Assembly: GCA_011049295.1 (NCBI GenBank)
Contig: DSCA01000024.1
Location: forward strand, 1-8,058
Source of the DNA: Thermoplasmatales archaeon
GTDB taxonomy: Archaea; Thermoplasmatota; E2; UBA202; DSCA01
Length of the DNA: 8,058 nucleotides
Reading direction: 5' to 3'
In this document: piece by piece, positions 1-5,632 of the stretch
Layout: each line of letters begins with the position of its first letter
Numbering within the stretch: the stretch's first letter is position 1
Notes under the pieces: model-generated
Databases searched by the model: none
Seen by the model: only the letters and a program-made list of their open reading frames with translations
What the model was told of the DNA's origin: nothing
Program-made: the position numbers and the translations under genes

Positions 1-34
1 AGTCCTTATGGATATCCAATCCTATATACCTCAT
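1..34 (-). CDS. IS110-family transposase, N-terminal fragment cut by window edge
   Basis: Reading leftwards from the ATG at 34-32, the frame gives MRYIGLDIHKD and then leaves the window. GxDxHK directly after the start is the hallmark N-terminus of IS110/IS1111 transposases (DEDD, RuvC-like fold), and the Asp is the first catalytic acidic residue. These enzymes recombine the element through a circular intermediate, guided in characterised members by an element-encoded bridge RNA. An AGGAGG Shine-Dalgarno lies 6 nt upstream (41-46), which makes the start convincing. Only 11 codons are visible, so whether the gene is intact and whether it belongs to the IS110 or IS1111 group cannot be told. The family call rests on a short but very characteristic motif with a perfect ribosome binding site. 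Confidence 0.8.
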   Translation of the reverse strand, partial: MRYIGLDIHKD

Positions 35-40
35 CTGGTT

Positions 41-46
41 CCTCCT
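41..46 (-). promoter_or_regulatory. Strong Shine-Dalgarno of the transposase
   Basis: On the minus strand this reads AGGAGG, 6 nt ahead of the ATG at 34. It begins one base after the right arm of the 48-76 hairpin and lies inside the loop of an alternative hairpin (24-30 pairing with 47-53). Its accessibility may therefore depend on which structure forms. Confidence 0.75.
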
Positions 47-47
47 G

Positions 48-76
48 GTATATCTCAGCTATGGCCTGAGATATAC
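48..76 (-). repeat. Perfect 11-bp inverted repeat (hairpin) in the transposase leader
   Basis: GTATATCTCAG at 48-58 and CTGAGATATAC at 66-76 are exact reverse complements separated by a 7-nt loop (59-65). As RNA from the minus strand, the stem ends one base before the transposase ribosome binding site. It could be a translational control hairpin, part of an element-encoded structured RNA, or a dyad bound by a protein as DNA. Its placement in the leader of an IS110-type gene favours an element-specific role. Confidence 0.8.
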
Positions 77-136
77 TCTTCTATGACGTAGGAGGAATTT
101 TAATCATACCGTCAACACAGCAGGATTAGCCAAACC

Positions 137-144
137 TTTTTGTA
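137..144 (+). promoter_or_regulatory. Possible TATA element of the FBP aldolase/phosphatase gene
   Basis: TTTTTGTA is centred about 26 nt before the ATG at 166, the spacing expected for a leaderless archaeal mRNA and close to that of the better TATA boxes at 5504-5511 and 5601-5608. The match to a TATA consensus is weak. AATTTTAAT at 96-104 is an alternative; it would give a leader of about 40 nt, or could instead serve the divergent transposase. Confidence 0.35.
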
Positions 145-165
145 GCGGTGGTACATTACACCCCC

Positions 166-1272
166 ATGAAGACGACATTTAGCGTTATCAAGGCCGATGT
201 GGGCGGCTTCCCCGGTCATTCCTCCGTCCATCCTCAACTTATCGAGGTGGCCCGGCAGCGCCTGAGCCAGGCCAGGGACAGCGACCTGCTGCTGGATTTT
301 CACGTCTCTCACTGCGGCGACGACCTGGAGCTGCTCATGACCCACACCCGGGGTGAAAACGACGAAGAGATTCATTGCCTGGCCTGGGACACCTTCCAGG
401 AAGCCACGGAGCGGGCAAAAAAACTGGGCCTCTACGGTGCCGGCCAGGATTTGCTGAAGGATGCCTTTTCCGGCAACATTCGGGGCATGGGTCCGGGCAT
501 CGCCGAAATGGAGTTCACCGAGCGAGCCTCGGAGCCGCTGGTGGCATTTCTCATGGACAAGACGGAACCCGGCGCCTTCAACCTGCCCATTTTCAAGATG
601 TTTGCCGACCCCTTTACCACCGCCGGTCTGATCATTGATCCCTTCCTGCACGGCGGCTTCCGCTTCGAAATATGGGACATCGTGGAGCACAGGCGCGTTT
701 TCATGAATCTCCCCGAGGAGATGTACGATGCCCTGGCCCTCATAGGGGCCAAATCCCGCTTTGTCATCAAGCGCGTTTACCCCAAGGAGGGCAAGCTGCC
801 CACCGACGAGCCGGCGGCCGTGGTGTCCACGGAGAAACTGTACCACATAGCCGGCGAATACGTGGGCAAGGACGACCCGGTGGCGGCGGTGCGTGCCCAG
901 TCCGGACTTCCTGCGCTGGGAGAGGTCCTGGAGGGCTTTGCCTTTCCCCACCTGGTCTCGGGATGGATGCGTGGCTCCCACAACGGACCCCTGATGCCGG
1001 TGGGGGTACGCCAGGCGCGGTGCACCCGCTTCGACGGCCCACCCCGGGTGGTGGCCCTGGGCTTCCAGGTGAAAAACGGCAGGATGACCGAGCCCGCCGA
1101 CCTGTTCGACGACCCGGCCTTTGACTATTCCCGTCAGAAGGCCATGGAGGTCACAGACTACATGCGCCGCCACGGGCCCTTCGAGCCCCACCGCCTGCCC
1201 ATGGACGACATGGAGTACACCACGCTGCCCAAGGTCATGGCCCGCCTTGAGGACCGCTTTGAACAGATGTAG
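166..1272 (+). CDS. fbp: Fructose-1,6-bisphosphate aldolase/phosphatase (archaeal, bifunctional)
   Basis: This cytosolic, Mg-dependent, one-domain enzyme condenses dihydroxyacetone phosphate and glyceraldehyde 3-phosphate to fructose 1,6-bisphosphate and then dephosphorylates it to fructose 6-phosphate, making gluconeogenesis one-way. The 368-aa product has the usual family length. From the ATG at 166 the known catalytic residues fall where expected: Asp11 and His18 in KADVGGFPGH, Asp52-Asp53 in HCGDD, Gln94 in YGAGQD, Asp131-Lys132, and the YVGKDDP motif with Tyr232 and the Schiff-base Lys235, then Tyr351 near the end. A GTG at 148 would add six residues, but the family N-terminus starts at 166. 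No Shine-Dalgarno lies close, which fits a leaderless message. It stands alone, divergent from the IS110 fragment and convergent with rdgB. Nothing is missing, so it should be active. Confidence 0.96.
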   Translation: MKTTFSVIKADVGGFPGHSSVHPQLIEVARQRLSQARDSDLLLDFHVSHCGDDLELLMTHTRGENDEEIHCLAWDTFQEATERAKKLGLYGAGQDLLKDAFSGNIRGMGPGIAEMEFTERASEPLVAFLMDKTEPGAFNLPIFKMFADPFTTAGLIIDPFLHGGFRFEIWDIVEHRRVFMNLPEEMYDALALIGAKSRFVIKRVYPKEGKLPTDEPAAVVSTEKLYHIAGEYVGKDDPVAAVRAQSGLPALGEVLEGFAFPHLVSGWMRGSHNGPLMPVGVRQARCTRFDGPPRVVALGFQVKNGRMTEPADLFDDPAFDYSRQKAMEVTDYMRRHGPFEPHRLPMDDMEYTTLPKVMARLEDRFEQM

Positions 1273-1324
1273 TGCCGCCGGGTGTCATCATCTCCGGGAA
1301 CGACCGGGGCCATTGAACGGGCCA

Positions 1325-1888
1325 TCACCCGCCTCCGGTCCCGGCTTGCTCCAGATGGGCGAGTAGGTTTTGTGCCGCCCGGCCGCGATGGGAGCGAGCA
1401 CTTTTTTCCGCCGGGGTCATCTGGGCAAAGGTCAGGGCGCTGCCCTCCGGAATAAACAGGGGATCGTAGCCGAATCCCTGGCTGCCCCGCTCCTCCCCGG
1501 CCAGGGTTCCCCGGCACTCTCCGGAAAAAATGTGTATCTCCCCGTCGTACAGGCCGACAACCGACCGGAAGCAGGCCCGGCGGTTTTCCACGTCCTCCAG
1601 CAGGCGCAGGATGCCCCGGTTTCCCAGGGTGGCGAACACGTAGGCCGAATACACTCCGGGAAAGCCGTGCAGGGCATCGATGAACAGACCGGCGTCCTCC
1701 AGCATGAAGGGCGGCTCCACCCTGTCCTGCAGCCACCGGAGGCCGAACCGGGCCACCGCCTCCAGGTCGTCAGCCTGCACCTCCGGATAGGAAACGGCTT
1801 TCCGGCGCAGGTCAAACCCGGTCAGCAGGTCCCGCATTTCGGCATATTTCCCCGGGTTGCCGGTCACAAAGTAGATTTTCTGGCTCAT
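1325..1888 (-). CDS. rdgB: XTP/dITP diphosphatase (RdgB/HAM1 family)
   Basis: This enzyme hydrolyses non-canonical purine triphosphates (ITP, dITP, XTP) to monophosphates and pyrophosphate, keeping deaminated purines out of DNA and RNA. The 187-aa product carries the whole signature: TGNPGKYAEM near residues 9-18 for nucleotide binding, EDAGLFIDAL with the catalytic acidic residues at 64-73, PGVYSAY at 77-83, GFGYDPLF at 138-145 for base recognition, and SHRGRA at 166-171. The frame stays open upstream to 2203, but the family begins at the ATG at 1888, whose first bases form an ATGA overlap with the bud32 stop. A GGTGAG-like ribosome site lies 4 nt upstream. It is the last gene of a four-gene operon and probably depends on translation of bud32. 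The C-terminus ends in a short Gly-rich tail. Confidence 0.95.
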   Translation of the reverse strand: MSQKIYFVTGNPGKYAEMRDLLTGFDLRRKAVSYPEVQADDLEAVARFGLRWLQDRVEPPFMLEDAGLFIDALHGFPGVYSAYVFATLGNRGILRLLEDVENRRACFRSVVGLYDGEIHIFSGECRGTLAGEERGSQGFGYDPLFIPEGSALTFAQMTPAEKSARSHRGRAAQNLLAHLEQAGTGGG

Positions 1889-2508
1889 TCTCTCACCACG
1901 TATCTCCCCCTCTCGGCGATGTCTGCCACCTTCCGTCGCACCTCCCGCCCCCAGGGTACGGCCGCCTCGTAGGCCTCCATCACCCAGGAAAACAGGTCCG
2001 GATGGCGGTGGGCGGCGGCGAAGGCCTCCATGAGCAGGTGCAGGTCCACCCCCCGGTCCTCCATGGCGCTGCTTTTTTCTCCCAGGCCGAAGTCGATAAA
2101 ATACATCCGCCCCCTGGACATAATCAGGTTGGAGGTGGTGATGTCCCCGTGCACAATGTCCTGGCGGTGCAGGCCGGCGACTCCCTCCCCTATTTTTTGG
2201 CATATCCGTTGTTGCTCCGGCTCATCCAGGGCGTCGATGCAGTCCTTGACCCTCCTGCCGGCCACGTACTCCATGGTGATGGCCGCGGCGGACAGGTCCA
2301 CGTCGTAGATGATGGGGGTGGCCGTGCCCCCCCGGCGGGCCGCCGACAGCAGCAGAGCCTCCTGCCGGGTTCGCTGCCTGCGGAGAATCCGGTCGATGTC
2401 CGGCAGCCGGTAGGACTTCTCTGTCCGCCGCTTGATGACCACCGGCCGCCCTTTCCAGGTGGAGCGGTAGATTTCCGCCTCCGCCCCCCGCTGTATCAGC
2501 TCCTCCAT
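1885..2508 (-). CDS. bud32: Bud32/PRPK-type KEOPS kinase-ATPase
   Basis: This small atypical kinase is a core KEOPS subunit, binding Kae1 and using ATP to support threonylcarbamoylation of A37 in tRNAs. The 207-aa protein shows a reduced Gly loop RGAEAEIY (7-14), Lys26 in VVIK, Glu50 in the first helix after the loop, the catalytic HGDITTSN with Asp122 and Asn127, the metal-binding DFG at 139-141, and the basic C-terminal end with RGR. Length is typical of a stand-alone Bud32. The start at 2508 is supported by GAGGTGG seven bases upstream; the frame is open further back to 2922, but that part lies antiparallel in kae1 and carries no family motif. It overlaps the kae1 end by 13 nt and the rdgB start by 4 nt. 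In many euryarchaea Kae1 and Bud32 are one polypeptide; here they are separate. Confidence 0.95.
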   Translation of the reverse strand: MEELIQRGAEAEIYRSTWKGRPVVIKRRTEKSYRLPDIDRILRRQRTRQEALLLSAARRGGTATPIIYDVDLSAAAITMEYVAGRRVKDCIDALDEPEQQRICQKIGEGVAGLHRQDIVHGDITTSNLIMSRGRMYFIDFGLGEKSSAMEDRGVDLHLLMEAFAAAHRHPDLFSWVMEAYEAAVPWGREVRRKVADIAERGRYVVRE

Positions 2509-3479
2509 GTCACGGCCACCTCGTCGGTACGAAAGTTCTGCCGGATGTGGCTCTCCTCCACGGGTGTGGTCAGCCCGTGCCGGTGCATGAGGAGAGCCGT
2601 CCAGGCAATCATGGCTCCGTTGTCCACCAGCAGGGACCGCGGCGGACAGAACGACGCCGCCCCCCGGGCCGCCGCCATGGAGGCCACCATGTCCTGCAGT
2701 CGCCGGTTGGCTGCCACTCCCCCGCCCAGCAGCACCTCGCTCTTGCCGGTGTGGGCCACGGCTCGCTCCGTGACCTCGGTGAGCATGGCGAAGCAGGTCT
2801 CCTGCAGGGAAAAACATAGGTCGGGCAGACTGGCCTCCTCCCTTTTGGCCAGGGCGGCGGTCAGAATACCCGAAAAGGCCACATCCATCCCCTTGACCGG
2901 GTAGGGCAGGGGCAGGTAGCACCGTCCATTCCGCGCTTTTCTCTCTATGGCGGGGCCGGCGGGAAAGGGCATGCCCAGTTCCCGGCCGAACTTGTCCAGG
3001 CAGTTGCCGATGCCGATGTCCAGGGTTTCCCCGAACACCCGGTATCTGCCGTTTAAAAAAGCGATGACCTGGGTGTTTCCTCCGGAAACATACAGCAGCA
3101 CCGGGTCCCGGGCCTCGGTCATTTTTCGGCCTATTTCCAGATGGGCAATGCAGTGGTTTACCCCCACCAGGGGTTTGCGGGTGTACAGGGCCAGAGACCG
3201 GGCGGCGGTGGCCACGGTCCGCAGGCAGGGGCCCAGGCCCGGCCCCATGGAAAAACCAATGACGTCTATGTCCTCCACATCCATCTGCGCTTCATCCAGG
3301 GCCTGCCGCAGCACGTCCACCACGACCCCTGCGTGGTGGTTGGCGGCATCCCGGGGATGGATGCCACCGCTGACCGGGGCATACATGCAGGAAACATTGG
3401 CTAAAATAACGGGGGCGCTGTCCTGCACGATGCCCACGCCCACCGTGTGCGCCGTGCCCTCGATGCCCAGACAAATCAT
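2496..3479 (-). CDS. kae1: KEOPS catalytic subunit Kae1, tRNA t6A threonylcarbamoyltransferase
   Basis: Kae1 transfers the threonylcarbamoyl group to A37 of ANN-decoding tRNAs, within the cytosolic KEOPS complex (Kae1, Bud32, Cgi121, Pcc1). The 327-aa product has the ASKHA fold motifs: MICLGIEGTAHT at the start, HPRDAANHHA (41-50), the metal ligands His109 and His113 in NHCIAHLE, YVSGGNTQ (130-137), GGGVAANRRL (252-261), and DNGAMIAW with the third ligand Asp286. Length is normal for the Kae1 part alone. The start at 3479 matches the family N-terminus. No Shine-Dalgarno precedes it, but the previous gene's TAA ends only one base away, so translation is probably coupled. Its final 13 nt overlap bud32 in another frame. 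Pcc1 and Cgi121 are not in the window. Confidence 0.97.
   Translation of the reverse strand: MICLGIEGTAHTVGVGIVQDSAPVILANVSCMYAPVSGGIHPRDAANHHAGVVVDVLRQALDEAQMDVEDIDVIGFSMGPGLGPCLRTVATAARSLALYTRKPLVGVNHCIAHLEIGRKMTEARDPVLLYVSGGNTQVIAFLNGRYRVFGETLDIGIGNCLDKFGRELGMPFPAGPAIERKARNGRCYLPLPYPVKGMDVAFSGILTAALAKREEASLPDLCFSLQETCFAMLTEVTERAVAHTGKSEVLLGGGVAANRRLQDMVASMAAARGAASFCPPRSLLVDNGAMIAWTALLMHRHGLTTPVEESHIRQNFRTDEVAVTWRS
2516..2522 (-). promoter_or_regulatory. Ribosome binding site that fixes the bud32 start
   Basis: On the minus strand this reads GAGGTGG, seven bases before the bud32 ATG at 2508, and it lies inside the last codons of kae1. It argues that bud32 is translated by its own initiation and that the break between the two frames is real, not a sequencing error in a fused gene. 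Confidence 0.6.
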
Positions 3480-3480
3480 C

Positions 3481-3708
3481 TTATATGGTCTTTATCAGTT
3501 CCGCAATCTCCTCCCGCTTGTCCTGCTCGGTGGGTAGGGCGATAGAGGCTTTCCACTTCTTGGAGCCGTCCTCCAGATAGTAGCCCCGGGAGATGGAGAC
3601 GAACATGTTCTCTCCTTCCTCGCTGACCGCTTTCTTTCGAGCCACTTCGATGAAGTTGTTACGCCCGAATTTTATCTCTGCTGATTCTATGGTCTCGTAT
3701 TCTACCAT
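3481..3708 (-). CDS. Small conserved-looking 75-aa protein, first gene of the KEOPS/rdgB operon
   Basis: I do not recognise this gene with certainty. From the ATG at 3708 it encodes 75 residues: an N-terminal beta-rich part (EIKFG, NFIEVARKK), a second strand pair (MFVSISRGYYLEDGSKKWK), a strand SIALP, and an amphipathic C-terminal helix (KREEIAELIKTI). The strand pattern and closing helix resemble the PC4-type single-strand nucleic-acid-binding fold, but this is a weak, unsearched resemblance. It is rich in Lys, Arg and Glu, with no signal peptide or membrane segment. It does not look like the KEOPS subunits Pcc1 or Cgi121. Its stop is one base from the kae1 ATG, so the two are almost certainly co-translated. 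The frame extends to 3789, but the extra 27 residues overlap the neighbouring gene's end and look unlike protein. Confidence 0.75.
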   Translation of the reverse strand: MVEYETIESAEIKFGRNNFIEVARKKAVSEEGENMFVSISRGYYLEDGSKKWKASIALPTEQDKREEIAELIKTI

Positions 3709-3737
3709 GGTAACCAGGTAGGAATATGCCCACCAGA

Positions 3738-3749
3738 ACTTAAACTTTT
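3738..3749 (-). promoter_or_regulatory. Possible promoter of the small-protein/kae1/bud32/rdgB operon
   Basis: On the minus strand this reads AAAAGTTTAAGT. It is the only AT-rich patch between the surface-protein stop (3758) and the ATG at 3708, and its centre is about 35 nt before that ATG. A start about 26 nt downstream would give a leader near 10 nt. No strong Shine-Dalgarno precedes the ATG. The TATA match is moderate. Confidence 0.45.
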
Positions 3750-3757
3750 GTATTGGC

Positions 3758-5482
3758 TTACAGGTTAAAAACCATGGCCGGCACCTCAACCCGGGCCGTG
3801 TTGCCCGCCCGGTCGTAGGCCTTCACCTGGATGGTGTAGGGGCCCAGCGCCGGCTCGTCCCACAGCCAGGAATAGGGGGCCTGGGTGTCCGTGTGCCGGA
3901 GGGTTCCATCGGTGGAGAACTCCACCCTCTGGATGCCGGACGTGGCATCCTCGGCCCGCGCCGTTACCTGGATGCCGCCGATAATTATGGCAAATCGGTC
4001 CAGCGGCAAAAGGGGGCGGCCCATGAGATACAAATAGGATTCCAGTGGCGCCGTGACCTCCAGGGTGGGATTCACGCTGTCCATACGCACGTCCACCCGG
4101 CGCAGGGACTCGCGGTTGCCGGCGGCATCCTCGGCGAAATATTCCAGACGGTTGACCCCCTGGGCGTTTATGGTAAACGGCCCGGTGTAGGGCACAAAGG
4201 GCCCGCCGTTCACCCGGTAGTGGGTGGCCACCACCCCGGTGGTGGCATCGGTGCTGTCCAGCTCCACGGTCAGGGGCTGCGTGTACCACATGCTCTCGTT
4301 GATTTGGGGTTGGCTGAGGGTGAGGGGGGCGCTGCGGTCGATGCTCACCGCCCAGGTGCGCTCGGTCTCCCTGTTGCCGGCGTGGTCCGTGGCGTAGTAT
4401 TTCACGGTGTGGGCACCGTTGTCGTCTATTTTGAAGGCGCCCTGGTAGTCACGCCAGTTTCCGCCGTCCACCCGGTATTTGATGCTCTTGACCCCGGAGA
4501 CGGCATCCCTGCCGGTGAGCGTGACCCATACAGGGCTGGCGTACCATCCCTGCAATCCGTTGGGAGTGGCAGGAGTGGGGGTGAGGGTGGTGGCGGGAGG
4601 GGCGTTGTCCACATAAACTCGCTGGGTCAGCGCATGGGTGCTGCCGTTGTTGTCGGTCACCGTGAGCATGACGGTATACCGTCCGTCCCGGGCATAGACG
4701 TGCACCGGGGTTTCTCCGTAGCTGAGGTTGCCATCGCCCAGGTTCCAGGTCCAGTTGACCACGGTGCCGTCGTAGTCATAGGATGCCGAGCCATCAAAGC
4801 TGGCCGTCCACTTGTCGACAGTTGCCGTGAAGCGGGCCACCGGCGGGCCATAGGGGTGCATGAGGGGATAGCGGTCGCGGCCGCCGTCGCCGGGAACCAC
4901 GTAGGGGCTGTCGCCGATGCCGTCCTGGTTCCCGTCCGCTCCGGCATAGTCATCCCAGTGATTTCCCCGTCCGCCGTGGTCCCAGGCATTGCTGCCGGTG
5001 TCCCAGGCGTGGCGGGTGTTGCGTAAAAAGGTGTTGTGGACTACGGTACCGTTATAAAACGACGTATAGATTCCAAAAAAGTTATCGGTTACCGTGCAGC
5101 GCCGGACCACCGTATGGTTGCCCTCGATGACGATGCCCGCTCCCGTGTCGCTGCTGTTCCTCACGGTGAGCCCGCACAGGGTGACCCCGTCGGCCAGGAC
5201 GTAGACCGTATCGGACAGCTGCCGTCCGTCAATCACCGCTCCCTCCTCCCCCCGTATGGTGAGCTGTTTGTCCACAATGACGTTTTCCTGGTAGAGGCCG
5301 GTATACAGGTAGAGGTGGTCCCCGGCATCGGCGTCCTCAACGGCGGCCTGGATGCTGGAGTAATTTCCGGGCCCGGAGCCCCCCACGTACCGGACGGTAG
5401 GGGTGGACGCCGTCCCCGGCGGCTGGACGGTGACAAAGGAGATAGCCAGAACTAGCGCCAGCACAATTACGCCGTATTTCAT
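3758..5482 (-). CDS. Secreted surface protein: NosD-like beta-helix, PKD domain and Ig-like repeats
   Basis: The 574-aa product starts with a hydrophobic signal peptide (about 1-25). Residues 28-210 form a right-handed beta-helix of the NosD/pectate-lyase type, from NYSSIQAAVEDADAGD through inverted-strand repeats to the closing GNHWDDYAGADGNQDGIGD, which includes a calcium-loop-like DGNQDGIGD. A PKD domain follows (about 213-291, ending in FDGSASYDYDG, WNLGDG and YTVMLTVTD). Then come two related Ig-like or OmpL47-like repeats (about 313-381 and 400-468, each with a YRVxGG segment and AGNRE) and a third module (about 471-574) with EDATSGIQRVEFSTDG and YDRAGN. Eight N-glycosylation sequons are present. 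There is no C-terminal membrane helix or sorting signal. The role is probably cell-surface binding or adhesion; an enzymatic role is unproven. The start at 5482 sits 25 nt from a clear TATA box, so the message is probably leaderless. Confidence 0.88.
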   Translation of the reverse strand: MKYGVIVLALVLAISFVTVQPPGTASTPTVRYVGGSGPGNYSSIQAAVEDADAGDHLYLYTGLYQENVIVDKQLTIRGEEGAVIDGRQLSDTVYVLADGVTLCGLTVRNSSDTGAGIVIEGNHTVVRRCTVTDNFFGIYTSFYNGTVVHNTFLRNTRHAWDTGSNAWDHGGRGNHWDDYAGADGNQDGIGDSPYVVPGDGGRDRYPLMHPYGPPVARFTATVDKWTASFDGSASYDYDGTVVNWTWNLGDGNLSYGETPVHVYARDGRYTVMLTVTDNNGSTHALTQRVYVDNAPPATTLTPTPATPNGLQGWYASPVWVTLTGRDAVSGVKSIKYRVDGGNWRDYQGAFKIDDNGAHTVKYYATDHAGNRETERTWAVSIDRSAPLTLSQPQINESMWYTQPLTVELDSTDATTGVVATHYRVNGGPFVPYTGPFTINAQGVNRLEYFAEDAAGNRESLRRVDVRMDSVNPTLEVTAPLESYLYLMGRPLLPLDRFAIIIGGIQVTARAEDATSGIQRVEFSTDGTLRHTDTQAPYSWLWDEPALGPYTIQVKAYDRAGNTARVEVPAMVFNL

Positions 5483-5503
5483 TGCCAGATAAATGCACCG
5501 TTT

Positions 5504-5519
5504 GTATATATCTTTTTTG
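5504..5519 (-). promoter_or_regulatory. TATA box and BRE-like tract for the surface protein
   Basis: On the minus strand an A-rich stretch (5519-5512, CAAAAAAG) runs straight into ATATATAC (5511-5504). The TATA centre lies about 25 nt before the ATG at 5482, the distance from TATA box to transcription start in archaea, so transcription should begin at or beside the start codon. This is the clearest promoter in the window. Confidence 0.7.
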
Positions 5520-5579
5520 AACCGGCATCGGCGGGCAGTTGAGGGCATCTCTCCCCATGCATCCCCCGGAGGTCCGGCC

Positions 5580-5596
5580 AAACCACCACAAACCAC
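5580..5596 (+). repeat. Direct repeat AAACCAC, 10-bp period, upstream of the aminotransferase TATA box
   Basis: AAACCAC occurs at 5580-5586 and again at 5590-5596, one helical turn apart, just before the TATA box at 5601. This suits two contacts of a regulator or of TFB on one DNA face. The repeats are only 7 bp, so chance is possible. Confidence 0.4.
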
Positions 5597-5600
5597 TAAC

Positions 5601-5608
5601 TATATATG
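5601..5608 (+). promoter_or_regulatory. TATA box of the aminotransferase/FKBP operon
   Basis: TATATATG is centred about 28 nt before the ATG at 5633. It predicts a transcript starting a few bases ahead of that codon, and so supports 5633 over the in-frame ATGs at 5606 and 5621, which lie in or right next to the promoter. Confidence 0.65.
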
Positions 5609-5613
5609 GCACC

Positions 5614-5625
5614 CCCATATATGGG
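5614..5625. promoter_or_regulatory. 12-bp palindrome between TATA box and start: operator candidate
   Basis: CCCATATATGGG is a perfect 12-bp palindrome lying between the TATA box (5601-5608) and the ATG (5633). Repressors in archaea often bind here and block RNA polymerase recruitment. Its inner bases echo the TATA box next to it, so part of the symmetry may be coincidental. Confidence 0.45.
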
Positions 5626-5632
5626 ATGCTCC

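Larger units (their letters stand above)
1..104 (-). mobile_element. 5' end of a partial IS110-family insertion sequence
   Basis: The transposase start at 34 and its structured leader imply that the end of an insertion element lies between here and the fbp gene at 166. The right-hand boundary is a guess: IS110 elements usually lack clear terminal inverted repeats, and the other end is outside the window. Position 104 is taken only because a TATA-like AT tract (96-104) is the last thing that could serve the element. The stretch is visibly more AT-rich than the genes to its right, as expected for inserted or regulatory DNA. Confidence 0.5.

Noticed and set aside
112..1191. Long open frame on the minus strand (359 codons) opposite fbp
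   Set aside because: Antisense shadow in GC-rich DNA; the plus strand encodes a complete, motif-perfect enzyme and the minus product has no recognisable motif.
1273..1324. Repeated GGGCCAT motif in the convergent gap between fbp and rdgB
   Set aside because: Short GC-rich direct repeat with no stable hairpin or T tract; nothing supportable as a terminator.
1889..2203. Upstream extension of the rdgB frame by 105 codons
   Set aside because: The added part lies wholly in bud32, is Gly/Pro/Arg-rich, and the family N-terminus begins at 1888.
2483..2500. Programmed frameshift or sequencing error joining kae1 and bud32
   Set aside because: A good Shine-Dalgarno and start codon for bud32 explain the arrangement without a frameshift, and no slippery site was seen before the kae1 stop.
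2002..2904. Plus-strand open frame of 300 codons across bud32 and kae1
   Set aside because: Spans the junction of two real minus-strand genes and shows no family features.
2509..2922. Upstream extension of the bud32 frame by 138 codons, as a possible Kae1-Bud32 type fusion
   Set aside because: The extension is in a different frame from kae1 and encodes no Kae1 motif; the start at 2508 has its own ribosome site.
3893..5026. Plus-strand open frame of 377 codons within the surface-protein gene
   Set aside because: Gly/Val/His-rich antisense translation without motifs; the minus strand has a signal peptide and domain repeats.
5566..5577. Short palindrome CCGGA-GG-TCCGG in the divergent promoter region
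   Set aside because: Five-bp arms in GC-rich DNA are expected by chance, and it lies too far from either TATA box to stand out.
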